DNA from: Arenicola marina
Lineage: Eukaryota > Annelida > Polychaeta > Arenicolidae
Length of the DNA: 64,000 nucleotides
Direction: 5' to 3'
Assembly: GCA_964019135.1 (NCBI GenBank)
Contig: OZ025249.1
Coordinates: 15,091,088-15,155,087 of the forward strand
Shown: positions 11,613 to 20,402 of the stretch, piece after piece
Layout of the letters: each line of letters starts with the position of its first letter
How positions within the stretch are numbered: the first letter of the stretch is position 1
Notes under the pieces: generated by a model
Seen by the model: only the letters and a program-made list of their open reading frames with translations
Database searches by the model: none
Told to the model about the DNA's origin: nothing
Program-made: the position numbers and the translations under genes

Positions 11613-11683
11613 TGCACCTCCCGGGAATCGAACCTGGGTCACAAGAATGGGAATCTTGCATGATAAAACTATACCAGCGGTGC
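11613..11683 (-). pseudogene. tRNA-Gly-like, anticodon CCC (class B)
   Basis: Same form as 5,103 and 6,886. Confidence 0.7.
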
Positions 11684-11983
11684 CCATGGAAAACTCAACA
11701 TACTAGATGGGACATAATTCAATGATGGACTAAACGTTGACCAGAAACGATAACAATTTCTTGATTTATTATCCCCACCAAATGAATGATAGATACTAGA
11801 CTTAACTAAATTGAGGAGAGGAAACAATCACACGCCTGGAACCAAGTAAGGCATTTTTCTGCAACGTACGGGAATCGAACAGAGGTCGAAATATCGGAAA
11901 CCGTGCATCTCCAACAAATGTAAAATCTCAATTAATCCACTCCTTAAATTTAAAATTGTAACCCCCAACAAAACAATCATGGT

Positions 11984-12054
11984 TGCACCGCCCGGAAATC
12001 TAACCCAGGTCGCAAGAATGGGAATCTTGCATGATACCACTACACCAGCGGTGC
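11984..12054 (-). pseudogene. tRNA-Gly(CCC) variant, B box broken (class H)
   Basis: T loop as in 7,257, plus a T-stem change; the A box is fully consensus here. Confidence 0.65.
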
Positions 12055-12294
12055 CCATGCAAAGTTTTAGATGTGACATGCGTCATAATTCATTGATTGA
12101 CCAAACGATGACGAAAATGCTGAATGTGACAAAATAACACAGGACAGAAAAAGTGAATATCTACAAGCAATCCAGGGCAATCGAACACAAGTGGAAACAG
12201 GGAACCGTGCATCCTGTACGAATATCAAATCTCAGCCCATTGACTCCTTACATGAGAACTTAAACAGTATAAGCCAACTTAAAAGATTCATGAT

Positions 12295-12365
12295 TGCACC
12301 GCCCGGGAATCGAACCTGGGTCACAAGAATGGGAATCCCGCCTGATAAAACTACACCAGCGGTGC
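12295..12365 (-). pseudogene. tRNA-Gly-like, anticodon CCC (class C)
   Basis: Same sequence as 1,956. Confidence 0.65.
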
Positions 12366-12672
12366 CCATAGAAAACTCAACATACTAGATGCGATATAAT
12401 TCAATGATTAACTAAACGTTGACCAGAAGCGATAACAATTTCTCGATTTATTATCCCCACCATATGGATGCTAGATACCAGACTTAATTAAATTGAGAAG
12501 AGGAAGAATCACGCGCCTGAAACTAAAAAATGGATTTTTCTGCAACCTTCCGGAATCGAACAGGGGTCGAAACAGCGTCAACCATGCATCTCCAGCAAAT
12601 GCAAAATCTCAAGAAATCCACTCCTTCATTGAAAAATTATAAATTGTAACCCCCAGCAAAAAAAATCATGGT

Positions 12673-12743
12673 TGCACCGCCCGGGAATCAAACCCGGGTC
12701 GCAAGAATGGGAATCTTGCATGATACCACTACACCAGCGGTGC
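12673..12743 (-). pseudogene. tRNA-Gly(CCC) with one T-loop change
   Basis: C56 to T as in 5,481, at an offset of 7,192 bp; T8 terminator. Confidence 0.6.
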
Positions 12744-12983
12744 CCATGCAAAGCTTTAGATGCGTCATGCGTCATAATTCATTGATTGACCAAACGATGA
12801 CGAAAATGCTGAATGTGACAAAATAACACAGGACAGAAAAGGGGAATATCTACAAGCAATCCAGGGCAATCGAACACAAGTGGAAACAGGGAACAGCGCA
12901 TCCTGTACGAATATCAATTCTCAGCCCATTGACTCCTTAAATGAGAACTTAAACAGTATAAGCCAACTTAAAAGAATCATGAT

Positions 12984-13054
12984 TGAACCGCCCGGGAACC
13001 TAACCCGGGTCGCAAGAATGGAAATCTTGCGTGATATCACTACGCCAGTGGGGC
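12984..13054 (-). pseudogene. tRNA-Gly-like, anticodon TCC (class F)
   Basis: As 5,792 with one additional acceptor change on the 5' side. Confidence 0.65.
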
Positions 13055-13356
13055 ACGTGGAAACATGCAAGATGCGACATAATTCAATGATTAACTAAAC
13101 GTTGACCAGAAGCGATAACAATTTCTCGATTTATTATCCCCACCATATGCATGATAGATACCAGACTTAATTAAATTGAGAAGAGCAAAGAATCACACGC
13201 CTGAAACTAAGAAAGGCATTTTTCTGCAACCTACCGGAATCGAACAGAGGTCAAAACAGCGGCAACCATGCATCTCCAGCAAATACAAAATCTCAAGAAA
13301 TCCACTCCTTAAATGAAAAATTATCAATTGAAACCCCCAACAAAAAAAATTATGGT

Positions 13357-13427
13357 TGCACCACCCGGGAATCGAACCCGGGTCGCAAGAATGGAAAACT
13401 TGCATGGTAACACTACACCAGCGCCGC
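13357..13427 (-). pseudogene. tRNA-Gly-like, anticodon TCC (class G)
   Basis: Same body as 6,165 and 8,844. Confidence 0.65.
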
Positions 13428-13566
13428 CCATGCAAAGCTTTAGATGCGACATGCTTCATAATTCATTTATTGACCAAACGATGACCAAAATGCTGAATGT
13501 GACAAAATAACACACTCCTTTACTGAAAAATTATAAATTGTAACCCCCAACAAAAAAAATCATGGT

Positions 13567-13637
13567 TGCACCGCCCGGGAATCGAACCCGGGTCGCAAGA
13601 ATGGGAATCTTGCATGATACCACTACACCAGCGGTGC
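13567..13637 (-). tRNA. tRNA-Gly(CCC), consensus copy
   Basis: Identical to the reference; T8 terminator. The last consensus copy before the array edge. Confidence 0.94.
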
Positions 13638-13776
13638 CCATGCAAAGCTTTAGATGCGACATGCGTCATAATTCATTTTTTGACCAAACGATGACCAAAA
13701 TGCTGAATGTGACAAAATAACACACTCCTTTACTGAAAAATTATAAATTGTAACCCCCAACAAAAAAAATCATGGT

Positions 13777-13847
13777 TGCACCGCCCGGGAATCGAACCTG
13801 GGTCACAAGAATGGGAATCCTGCCTGATACCACTACACCAGCGGTGC
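13777..13847 (-). tRNA. tRNA-Gly(CCC), mosaic last copy
   Basis: Mixes features: A box and D arm of the consensus class, T stem (one A-C mismatch) and anticodon-arm bases of class C. The anticodon stem CAGGA/TCTTG pairs with one G-T. Anticodon CCC and a T8 terminator are present. Looks like the product of recombination or gene conversion between classes. Confidence 0.55.
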
Positions 13848-14050
13848 CCATGGAAAGCTTTAGATGCGACATGCGTCATAATTCATTGATTGACAAAACG
13901 ATGACCAAAATGCTGAATGTGACAAAAATAACACAGGACAGAATAAGGGAATATCTACAGGCAATCCAGGGCAATCGAACACAAGTGGAACAGGGAACCG
14001 TGCATCCTGTACGAATATCAAATCTCAGCCCATCGCCTCCTTAAATGAGA

Positions 14051-14295
14051 ACTTAACTAGAGTCTTGTTATGTATATCAGCTGTATTCAGTTACAGCCAC
14101 AATCTCAAAATGTCCTCCTTAGGAAAAACGTGACCACCACAAGTTTTGCATTTAGAAACACAACATGAAGTATGCTATACGAATATTAACAGAATCGATC
14201 AGAGCGCCACCTTGCGAATGGCTCTTTCGTGAGTTCTCTATAGACTCTTTAAATGAGAAATAACAAAGTAGACGCCTTCATAAAAAAATCTTGTT
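14051..14295. other. Array edge, no gene
   Basis: Unique-looking AT-rich sequence; only weak resemblance to array spacer. Nothing else recognised. Confidence 0.5.
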
Positions 14296-14520
14296 TGCAG
14301 AGACCTGAAATCGAACCCTTGTTGCAAGAATGGGAATCTTACATAATAGAATGGTTGTTGTATTTTCATTGTGATATGTACATTTATCTCATCAGTTCAT
14401 GTCATTTAATCATTGTTCGTCAATAGCCCTTGTGCCGATGTTTATTGTTGACTTTTATATAGGTTACCGACTTTAAATAAAACTTGATCCTATCTTATCC
14501 TATGTGCCCATTAAGGCACA
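14296..14520 (-). pseudogene. Decayed tRNA-Gly unit split by an insertion
   Basis: From 14,296 the T arm and anticodon arm of a Gly(CCC)-type unit are recognisable on the minus strand (anticodon arm intact to about 14,345). Alignment stops near 14,355 and the expected 5' end (GTGCCCAT on the plus strand) resumes only near 14,503. The intervening piece of about 150 bp ends in AATAAA followed by two CTTATCCTAT-like repeats, as the 3' tail of a LINE or LINE-mobilised element would. Confidence 0.45.
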
Positions 14521-14680
14521 CAACCATTTTTATGCTCGATAATAAAAATAACTAAAATGCTGAATATGGCAGAATAACAAGAATAGAGCCAAAAAAGACG
14601 GTGACACAAGGGAGTTGATCAGATGTCGAAACATCGGGAAGCATGCATCTCTTCATCGAATATCAAATCTCATTTAATGG

Positions 14681-14925
14681 ACGGGGACCGGCCCGGTAGC
14701 TTAGTGGGTTAGATGGCTCGCATTGAGAGCCTGACAACACGTGGATCGAAGGTTCGAGCCCGCCTGTGGCCATGTCTGTGTGGCCGCAAGATAAAGATCC
14801 CATGTCCTTCTTCGCATAGAGTACGGGGTTATTCCCGGGACATGGCTCCACTCTCCTTTCCTTGTCCCGTTGACGCGATATGACCAAAAGTGGTTAAAGC
14901 GTCCTCACTTTGCAACCAACCAACC
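14681..14925 (+). mobile_element. tRNA-derived SINE with target-site duplication
   Basis: The head has a perfect Pol III A box TAGCTTAGTGG (14,697-14,707) and B box GTTCGAGCC (14,752-14,760) in tRNA spacing, followed by a tRNA-unrelated body of about 150 bp and a short (AACC)n tail. ATTTAAT stands on both sides (14,672-14,678 and 14,926-14,932), consistent with a target-site duplication from LINE-machinery insertion. The left flank is still recognisable as array spacer, so it inserted into the edge of the tRNA array. Family name not recognised. Confidence 0.8.
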
Positions 14926-14932
14926 ATTTAAT

Positions 14933-15804
14933 TGACGCGTTCTGCTGCCTCATGATGCGGCCCTGAAGGGTCTGTGTCTTTCAAGCATCTATTCGCTAGA
15001 TGGCGGTAGTCAAACAGGGTGACCGTTCATGCCCCTCTCTCTCTGTTTAATATTTGCCGGTTTATGAGGTTTTGATGTAGTTAACAATATATTTTGTGAT
15101 TTTGTTCATATGCGAATTGTGCCGCTGATATATTAGTTTTTTCCTATTTTAAGTTTCATTTTGTGCCGAAATTCTTGAAACAATTCTCATCGATGGAGCG
15201 TCACCAGAGCTTGATGCCGCAGTGAGATCGTCCGCCATCGATCGCTTCCTTTCTCGCTACGGCACCACGTGAACGAGACTTATTAGTCAATATGGAGCAC
15301 ATGAAATAGAAAGCGAAAGGTAGGTGTGCAGCGAAAGCGTTGCTAATGTGTTTTACTGCGGTCGCTCAGCGTGAGCGGAACGAATTACGAGTTGCTTATT
15401 TTGGCTTTTATTATTTAATCAGAAATATTATTTAATCCATCGTTTCATCCATGGTAGTGCAATCAATAATTGGCTTGCCTGACTTGCCGTTTGCATCTGG
15501 TATAATGCACTAGGCAGTTGTTGTCAGCACCAACAGTGCACGAGTTCAGATGTAGTTTTTTAATCGCCCGCCAGAGAGTAGCACCGCTCGTCTCAATTTT
15601 GATTACAGAAAAGAGTGTTTGCTTTAATGATGAAGGTAGAAAATTCTTTTATAACGTAATCGAGTTAATGGTCTTTCAAAAGTCCAAATGCCTTCATCAC
15701 ACGCCTCCATCACACGCGATCACAAGCCCTTCTCCTGGCCCAACAACCAGCTATTCCATCACATAGACATCGTTGAATGTTCCCCCACAGTCTTCGGACT
15801 GGGA
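14933..15804. other. Intergenic, nothing recognised
   Basis: No open reading frame with protein-like composition, no repeat structure beyond a short TC run near 15,035. Confidence 0.5.
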
Positions 15805-16060
15805 CGGCCTCTCTGGTGCAGTGGCTAGCGCACAAGACCGCAGATCAAGATATTGTGTTAGCCCGGGCCCCGGGCACCTGATCTGAGGCATGTTTCATTC
15901 GTTCATCGTCCCGAGAGCCTACTTGGCCCTAAACCCCGAACCTCGTCACCGGATTATGTAGAATTCCAGGCGGGTAGCAGTTCCGTTCTCGGGCTATTGT
16001 AATATGGTCTTAGACAACTGGTACAGATCGGTAGCACTGATGACGCTTTGTATTGACAAC
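15805..16060 (+). mobile_element. Possible second tRNA-derived SINE head, degenerate
   Basis: A box TGGTGCAGTGG at 15,814-15,824 fits the Pol III consensus, and the next bases follow the pattern of tRNA-SINE heads, but the expected B box near 15,860 has decayed (GTTAGCCC where GTTCGAGCC is expected). No tail or target duplication found, so the right boundary is a guess. Not the same family as the SINE at 14,681. Confidence 0.4.
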
Positions 16061-17817
16061 GAATATTTTCGACCCAATAAGCGGCCACTTGAGACATATT
16101 TATATCAAGTGGTGATCGCTGCCACCAAGCCCAGATGATACGCCATAGCGGTTTATCCCTTTGTTGCGTGTTGTTGCGTGTTGCATAAATACCAGAAGTT
16201 AATACTTCACATTACCATTGCTTCGTTATACCAGCAAAGCCCATGCGTATCGTTATAAGATACCAGGTGGGGCATTGACCCATCTGGCATCTTGCCACCG
16301 ACATCTCTCCTTGAATTACCTGTCCTATTGGTTACCTATATATGTACATTTATTTTATATGGTTAATACATATCGTGCAAGACACTGACACCTTAACTAG
16401 TTGTACCGGGCCATTTTGCTGCCGGACTGCTGACCGGCTATCTCGCGCATTGATCACGCTGGGTATGTAGTGAGTGCAGCGGTCTACGACCGATCTAACA
16501 GTAATTGAGAGAAAATGGATCCGGCCCCATCACGTGACTGCGACGACAAAGGGGAAGGAATTATTTTCATATTCTCTATCTAAAGTGCCCATGGCTTCTT
16601 CCGCCATAATGGCGATCGTACAATGGACCGCGGAATGCCAGCTGGCCATGCAGAATAGCGTTCGCGGCTTGTCACACAGGCACGCATGCGCAATAAATGA
16701 ATCCGACACTACTTATGGCCACTGGATCCCAACTCCCGCGTTTCTAACTATATAAGTGGCCTGCGTCCAACGAGGGCGGTTAACGAGGCACGGACTCAAA
16801 GAGAAAGGGTCCCCCCCACCCCTTGCCCCTAATAGTGAGTGCGAGAGGGAGAGGGAGCTGGGCGGGAACGCGGTGGACGTCCACCGCGCTATACTAGCAA
16901 GTACATGCAGATCGAGAGTGCCAGGTTAATCCGGGGCGAAAATCATCCTCCTTTAGTCCTAATTCGTCCAGACTGAAATGACAGAAAATTGCAGATGATT
17001 GGCCTAACGAACAACAAACGGCGCTAGGCGGACGACGTCGAGTGCTCGTAACGACGTCGCTGATTGAGGCAGACGATCGTGTTGCAATCAGACGACCGAT
17101 TGTCGTGGCGGGAAAAGTGGAACGCCGATCGGAAGTCATTGACCACTTCGCTCCAAAGGACAGCTACAGACGGCAACCGCCGCTGACTGCCTGCCACGGG
17201 GTCTTGGAGCTCGGGACGACTTCTGCAGGCCGTTACATGGGCAATTGGCTGGCCAACCTTCTTTTTATTAGTCGTAATAGCTGTTTCGATCGCGAAATTG
17301 CTTACCCTGTTTCAGTCCGCGTAATGACTGCCGATAACCCCCACCCCTTCGCTCGCCCCTCACTTAGAACGGCCGTCCTCTCGACTGCCCCGCCCCCTCC
17401 CTAACCCCCACCCAGCAGACGACGAGACGACTTCAGACCCCTGTCATGACGGATCTGACACGTGGCATCTCGACGGGTTGACAAGGAATGATCACCATTA
17501 ATTCAATATTAATATTTCATATATACATATACATTATATATATATATATATTGAATTGTTGAGGTATTTTCATGCACGTTGCTATAGAGGCGCGATTAAA
17601 CGCCTTGACAAAAAATGATTTTATTCATCGATAATTGTTTCGATTTAACAGAAACTCTCCAAGGCCGACGTCGGCAAGACGTCTGAGATATATTTCCGGT
17701 CTAAAATCTGTCAAAAATTGTGGTTCGTCTTCAAGCTAAAGGCGACTCTTCAGATCCTCGGATCAACACCATCCATCAATCAGAGTTCGGAGTCCGGATT
17801 TTGCTACATATGTCAAT
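16061..17817. other. Intergenic, one palindrome and a TA microsatellite
   Basis: No supported gene. Contains a 20-bp perfect palindrome at 16,869-16,888 and a TA-rich microsatellite at about 17,517-17,552. A 120-codon reading frame at 17,042-17,404 has no recognisable motif and ends in a poly-proline run from C-rich DNA. Confidence 0.5.
16869..16888. repeat. 20-bp perfect palindrome
   Basis: CGCGGTGGAC followed by its exact reverse complement GTCCACCGCG; it contains an AatII-type GACGTC centre. Confidence 0.8.
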
Positions 17818-17850
17818 CAAGGGCGGATCTAGGATTCTGAAAAGGAGGGG
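17818..17850 (+). mobile_element. Orphan hAT-like terminal repeat
   Basis: CAAGGGCGGATCTAGGATT starts here. The same motif begins or ends other elements in this window (19,032, 22,421, 47,599, 53,678). No matching opposite end was found nearby. Confidence 0.45.
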
Positions 17851-18130
17851 AATCCACGGGGTACAGTGAGCTCTCCGTAGGAAAGGAAGGGGCGGTGGTC
17901 AGAAGACAATGGTAGGATCCTCAACAAAAAGAAAGGGCACTAAGTATAATAATATCCTGATCTATATCTTATAAACATGAATCTACCGCCACCTAATTTG
18001 AAAATGAACCTGCGAAAACCTACGATTATTCATAGTATGTTCGAGAAACCATTACTTGTGTTCTCGAGAATGTAATACAATAATGAAAGTGCAGCATATG
18101 TTACCAGGTCCATCCTCTGAGATCTTTAAA

Positions 18131-18450
18131 ATTGTGCAGCTAAGCCAAAGCTCCACAATTGTACAGGCAAGCAAAGGCTCTACAATCGTACAGGTAAGCA
18201 AAGGCTCTACAATTGTACAGGTAAGCAAAGGCTCTGCAATTGTACAGGCAAGCAAGGGCTCTACAATCGTACAGGTAAGCAAAGGCTCTACAATTGTACA
18301 GGTAAGCAAAGGCTCTGCAATTGTACAGGCAAGCAAAGGCTCTGCAATTGTACAGGCAAGCAAAGGCTCTACAATTGTACAGGTAAGCAAAGGCTCTACA
18401 ATTGTGTTGGTAAGTAAAAACTCTAAAGATGTACATGTAAGTAACGAGGG
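18131..18450 (+). repeat. 27-bp minisatellite, about 10 good copies
   Basis: Unit of 27 bp, roughly ACAATTGTACAGGTAAGC plus AAAGGCTCT, with degenerate copies at both ends. Variants follow in the order of a three-unit (81-bp) higher-order repeat, which occurs twice. Six or more units carry CAGGTAAGC, a near-perfect animal 5' splice site. Because 27 is divisible by three, both strands stay open and give repetitive ORFs; no sign that they are translated. Confidence 0.9.
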
Positions 18451-19031
18451 ATTTCATGCCCTCTCTCGGTAAACCACATCCGCCAAAGCACCCCATTTGG
18501 AGCTGACGGTAAGGTCGCACCATCAAAAGAAGAGTGTTCGCTTGATGAGTAACCTATGATTGATTATCCCGCCCGGAGAGCCTTCGACCCATTTCCCACT
18601 GTCGTAACAGTGAGAAGTCGGGTATATCAAAGGAGAGCGGGTAGTTCCCGCGGCACACACCCCCGGGGCCTCGGGGCGACCCCTGGTGGCGGGAGGCACA
18701 GCACGGGGACACACTGAGACACCCTACTAATTATAGCAACGTTAAGTAGCCGCCGATATGTGGAGTTTCGCAAACATCTCCGCCGTTCCAACTCCGATTT
18801 TCCGCTCGCTTCCGGCGCTCCAGTACTTCCGGTTGTGTATAAAGACGTACCATGCGTGCATCTTGAGACCAAGGGCGTGGCAATACCCGGCAATGTGGAC
18901 TACGATGGCAGAAAATAGCGTATTTAGTATTTATATGACCCCCTGTTCGACATATGGCCTATGTAGATGTCAAACCTGATGGCCACTCATTGCAAACCCG
19001 ATTCGCTATGGTTGAATTATACGTCAGTTGG
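18451..19031. other. Intergenic, nothing recognised
   Basis: GC-rich around 18,560-18,720; no gene, RNA or repeat could be supported. Confidence 0.5.
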
Positions 19032-19478
19032 CTAGGGCGGGTCCAGGAGGTTCGGATGCCCCCCTTTTAAAACAGAATGCTGTTTTTTAATGCAAATGCA
19101 AATGCAAATTAGGCCACCCACACCCGTTTTGAGGAAGAACGCTATTTGAGGTGGCGTGCCCCCCCCCCCCCCACCCCTTACGATCGCAAAGTTGCAAGGG
19201 ACCCCCCCCCCCACCCCTCTCCCGGTTGTAAAAAAAATGGGGGATCCCCCGGTCGCAATTTTGTTCGGATGTGTTAGGATGTGGTGATGACAGGCGGAGA
19301 TCGCCTGAGGTGACATGGCAGACCGATCACGTTCATCTTCCATGGTAAATCATAAGAAAATGAAATATCCGAAAGTTATATCTATATCTGATATGTGGTT
19401 CAATAACGATGACTACGTAGCTGCAAGCGCGGATCCAGTTTTTCCGGACCCCCTTCCACCCCCCTGGATCCGCCACTG
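19032..19478. mobile_element. Non-autonomous hAT-like element (MITE)
   Basis: The left end CTAGGGCGGGTCCAGGAGG and the right end, read on the minus strand, CAGTGGCGGATCCAGGGGG form imperfect terminal inverted repeats; the second form is one I associate with animal hAT-type elements. The interior of about 400 bp has poly-C/poly-G runs and no transposase. No clear 8-bp target duplication, so ends may be eroded. A triple ATGCAAAT-type stretch lies inside (19,089-19,109). Confidence 0.55.
19089..19109 (+). promoter_or_regulatory. Overlapping octamer motifs (ATGCAAAT)
   Basis: ATGCAA is repeated so that the POU-factor octamer ATGCAAAT occurs three times, 6 bp apart. It sits inside a MITE; function unknown. 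Confidence 0.3.
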
Positions 19479-19850
19479 ATCTACACGTGTACGTCGGAGA
19501 TCAGTGACCTTAATTTTGTCAACATGTGTTGACGGCCATTTTGTACACCGGTAGTGTGCCATGTACCATTTTGTACATGGTGTAGTGTCACCAAATCTAT
19601 CTTGCTTTCTTGAATAATTCCCTTACAAAAATCTAATACTAAATTGACCACATAAATAGTGAACACGTAGTTCTCTGTCTTCCTCGCACCCAAGTGGCTG
19701 CTAGGATGTTCAAAGACACTTTTACTTGGCATAATTTAGTCCACATTTTGTGTTTTTGTCTCTGTTTGAACAAATTACCATACGCTAATCGGTTGCATTG
19801 TCCCTTCATACTTGTTTACTGTAAACATGAACTATATATTGAACTATATA
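19479..19850. other. Intergenic with small hairpins
   Basis: Two inverted repeats: arms of 7 bp at 19,518-19,533 and CCATGTAC/GTACATGG at 19,559-19,580. No gene seen. Confidence 0.5.
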
Positions 19851-20402
19851 TAGCCCTGATACATGGCTGCTCATAGGCGCTGGTACCCGACGCGCGAGAG
19901 AGCCATGAAGTGCATCCCACATGCGGCCAGGAGTTGGTGGGGGTGTGCGTGCATCGTGTAGGCTTTTGCCTTTATCAATAAATCGTCTACCATCCAAAGT
20001 GATAAAAGGTAATTCCACAATTGTTGAACTTTTGTTTCGTTGTCTTATAGCCGCTGGGCGCATATAAAAATTACTGCAATAAAAAACACATTTTTCTCGA
20101 CACTCGCGCCGCCATTTTGGCTTATCTTCCGTTGCGAGATTCTCAAAGTGGCAGAGCGAGTTTGTGTAAACTTCGTGCTATTTATTTCATGTATAAAAGG
20201 CCCAACATTGAATATGAAGTCACGAAAGAAAAGTTTAACACTTGTGGAATTACTTTTCATCACTTTTGGTGATAGCCAATTTACTGATAAGGGCAAATAG
20301 GTACATGATGCACCCCCACCAATTCTTGGTCTCATGTGGGTTGTACTTCATGACTCTCGCGCGTCGGGTACCAGCGCGTATGAGAGTCATGTATCAGGGC
20401 TA
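19851..20402. mobile_element. MITE with terminal inverted repeats of about 190 bp
   Basis: The left arm (19,851 to about 20,047) and right arm (about 20,215 to 20,402) are reverse complements of each other over most of their length. Both outer ends read TAGCCCTGATACATG, with TA possibly being the target duplication. Each arm also holds a smaller subterminal palindrome around GGTACC and GACGCGCGAGAG. The 170-bp centre contains GTATAAAAGGCC but no coding sequence. TA target and long TIRs suggest a Tc1/mariner-like or related DNA transposon family; the superfamily cannot be assigned without a transposase. Confidence 0.8.

Larger units (their letters stand above)
835..13290 (-). pseudogene. Relic tRNA family X (17 copies)
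   Basis: Seventeen copies start (plus-strand left edge) at 835, 1,513, 2,212, 3,309, 3,987, 4,671, 5,349, 6,033, 7,133, 7,818, 8,712, 9,819, 10,497, 11,181, 11,860, 12,541 and 13,225; each is about 70 bp. On the minus strand the 3' third keeps GTTCGATTCC and aligns without gaps to the Gly T arm; the middle aligns to the anticodon arm with the anticodon position reading GCC in most copies, and GTC, GAC or TCC in others. The stems no longer pair. The region listed contains other units between these copies. They look like older tRNA duplicates locked into the super-unit. Confidence 0.6.
1..14050 (-). repeat. Tandem tRNA-Gly gene array (45 Gly-type units plus two relic tRNA families)
   Basis: The block is made of tRNA-like units all pointing left. 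Spacing between successive Gly-type units takes only three sizes: about 210, 301-311 and 371-382 bp. The last two alternate to give a super-unit of about 680 bp: consensus Gly unit, decayed family Y, variant Gly unit, decayed family X. The 210-bp monomers are extra consensus-type units, singly or in pairs. Flanks between units are conserved too, so the repeat is the gene plus its spacer. The left end is cut by the window edge; the right end is near 14,050, where the flank sequence breaks off after the start of a Y unit. Every short ORF here is a translation of tRNA sequence and not protein coding. Confidence 0.95.
437..14050 (-). pseudogene. Relic tRNA family Y (18 copies)
   Basis: One copy lies to the left of every class B, C, D, E and F unit, and a final copy sits at about 13,945-14,040 with no Gly unit after it. 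On the minus strand they keep a B-box-like GTTCGATTGCC and a recognisable but unpaired anticodon region. Some copies carry an extra 10-bp duplication next to the B box, which accounts for the 301 versus 311 bp spacing. The listed interval also contains other units. Confidence 0.5.

Noticed and set aside
485-14044. About two dozen short reading frames with PPGNRTRVARMG-type peptides
   Set aside because: They are translations of the T and anticodon arms of tRNA-Gly units on the opposite strand, a well-known source of false proteins.
1-14050. CRISPR-like regular direct repeats
   Set aside because: The repeated element folds as a tRNA, the spacers are themselves conserved, and the genome is eukaryotic.
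18052-18526. Overlapping repetitive ORFs on both strands (STIVQVSKG, CRAFAYLYN)
   Set aside because: By-product of a 27-bp tandem repeat whose period keeps all frames open.
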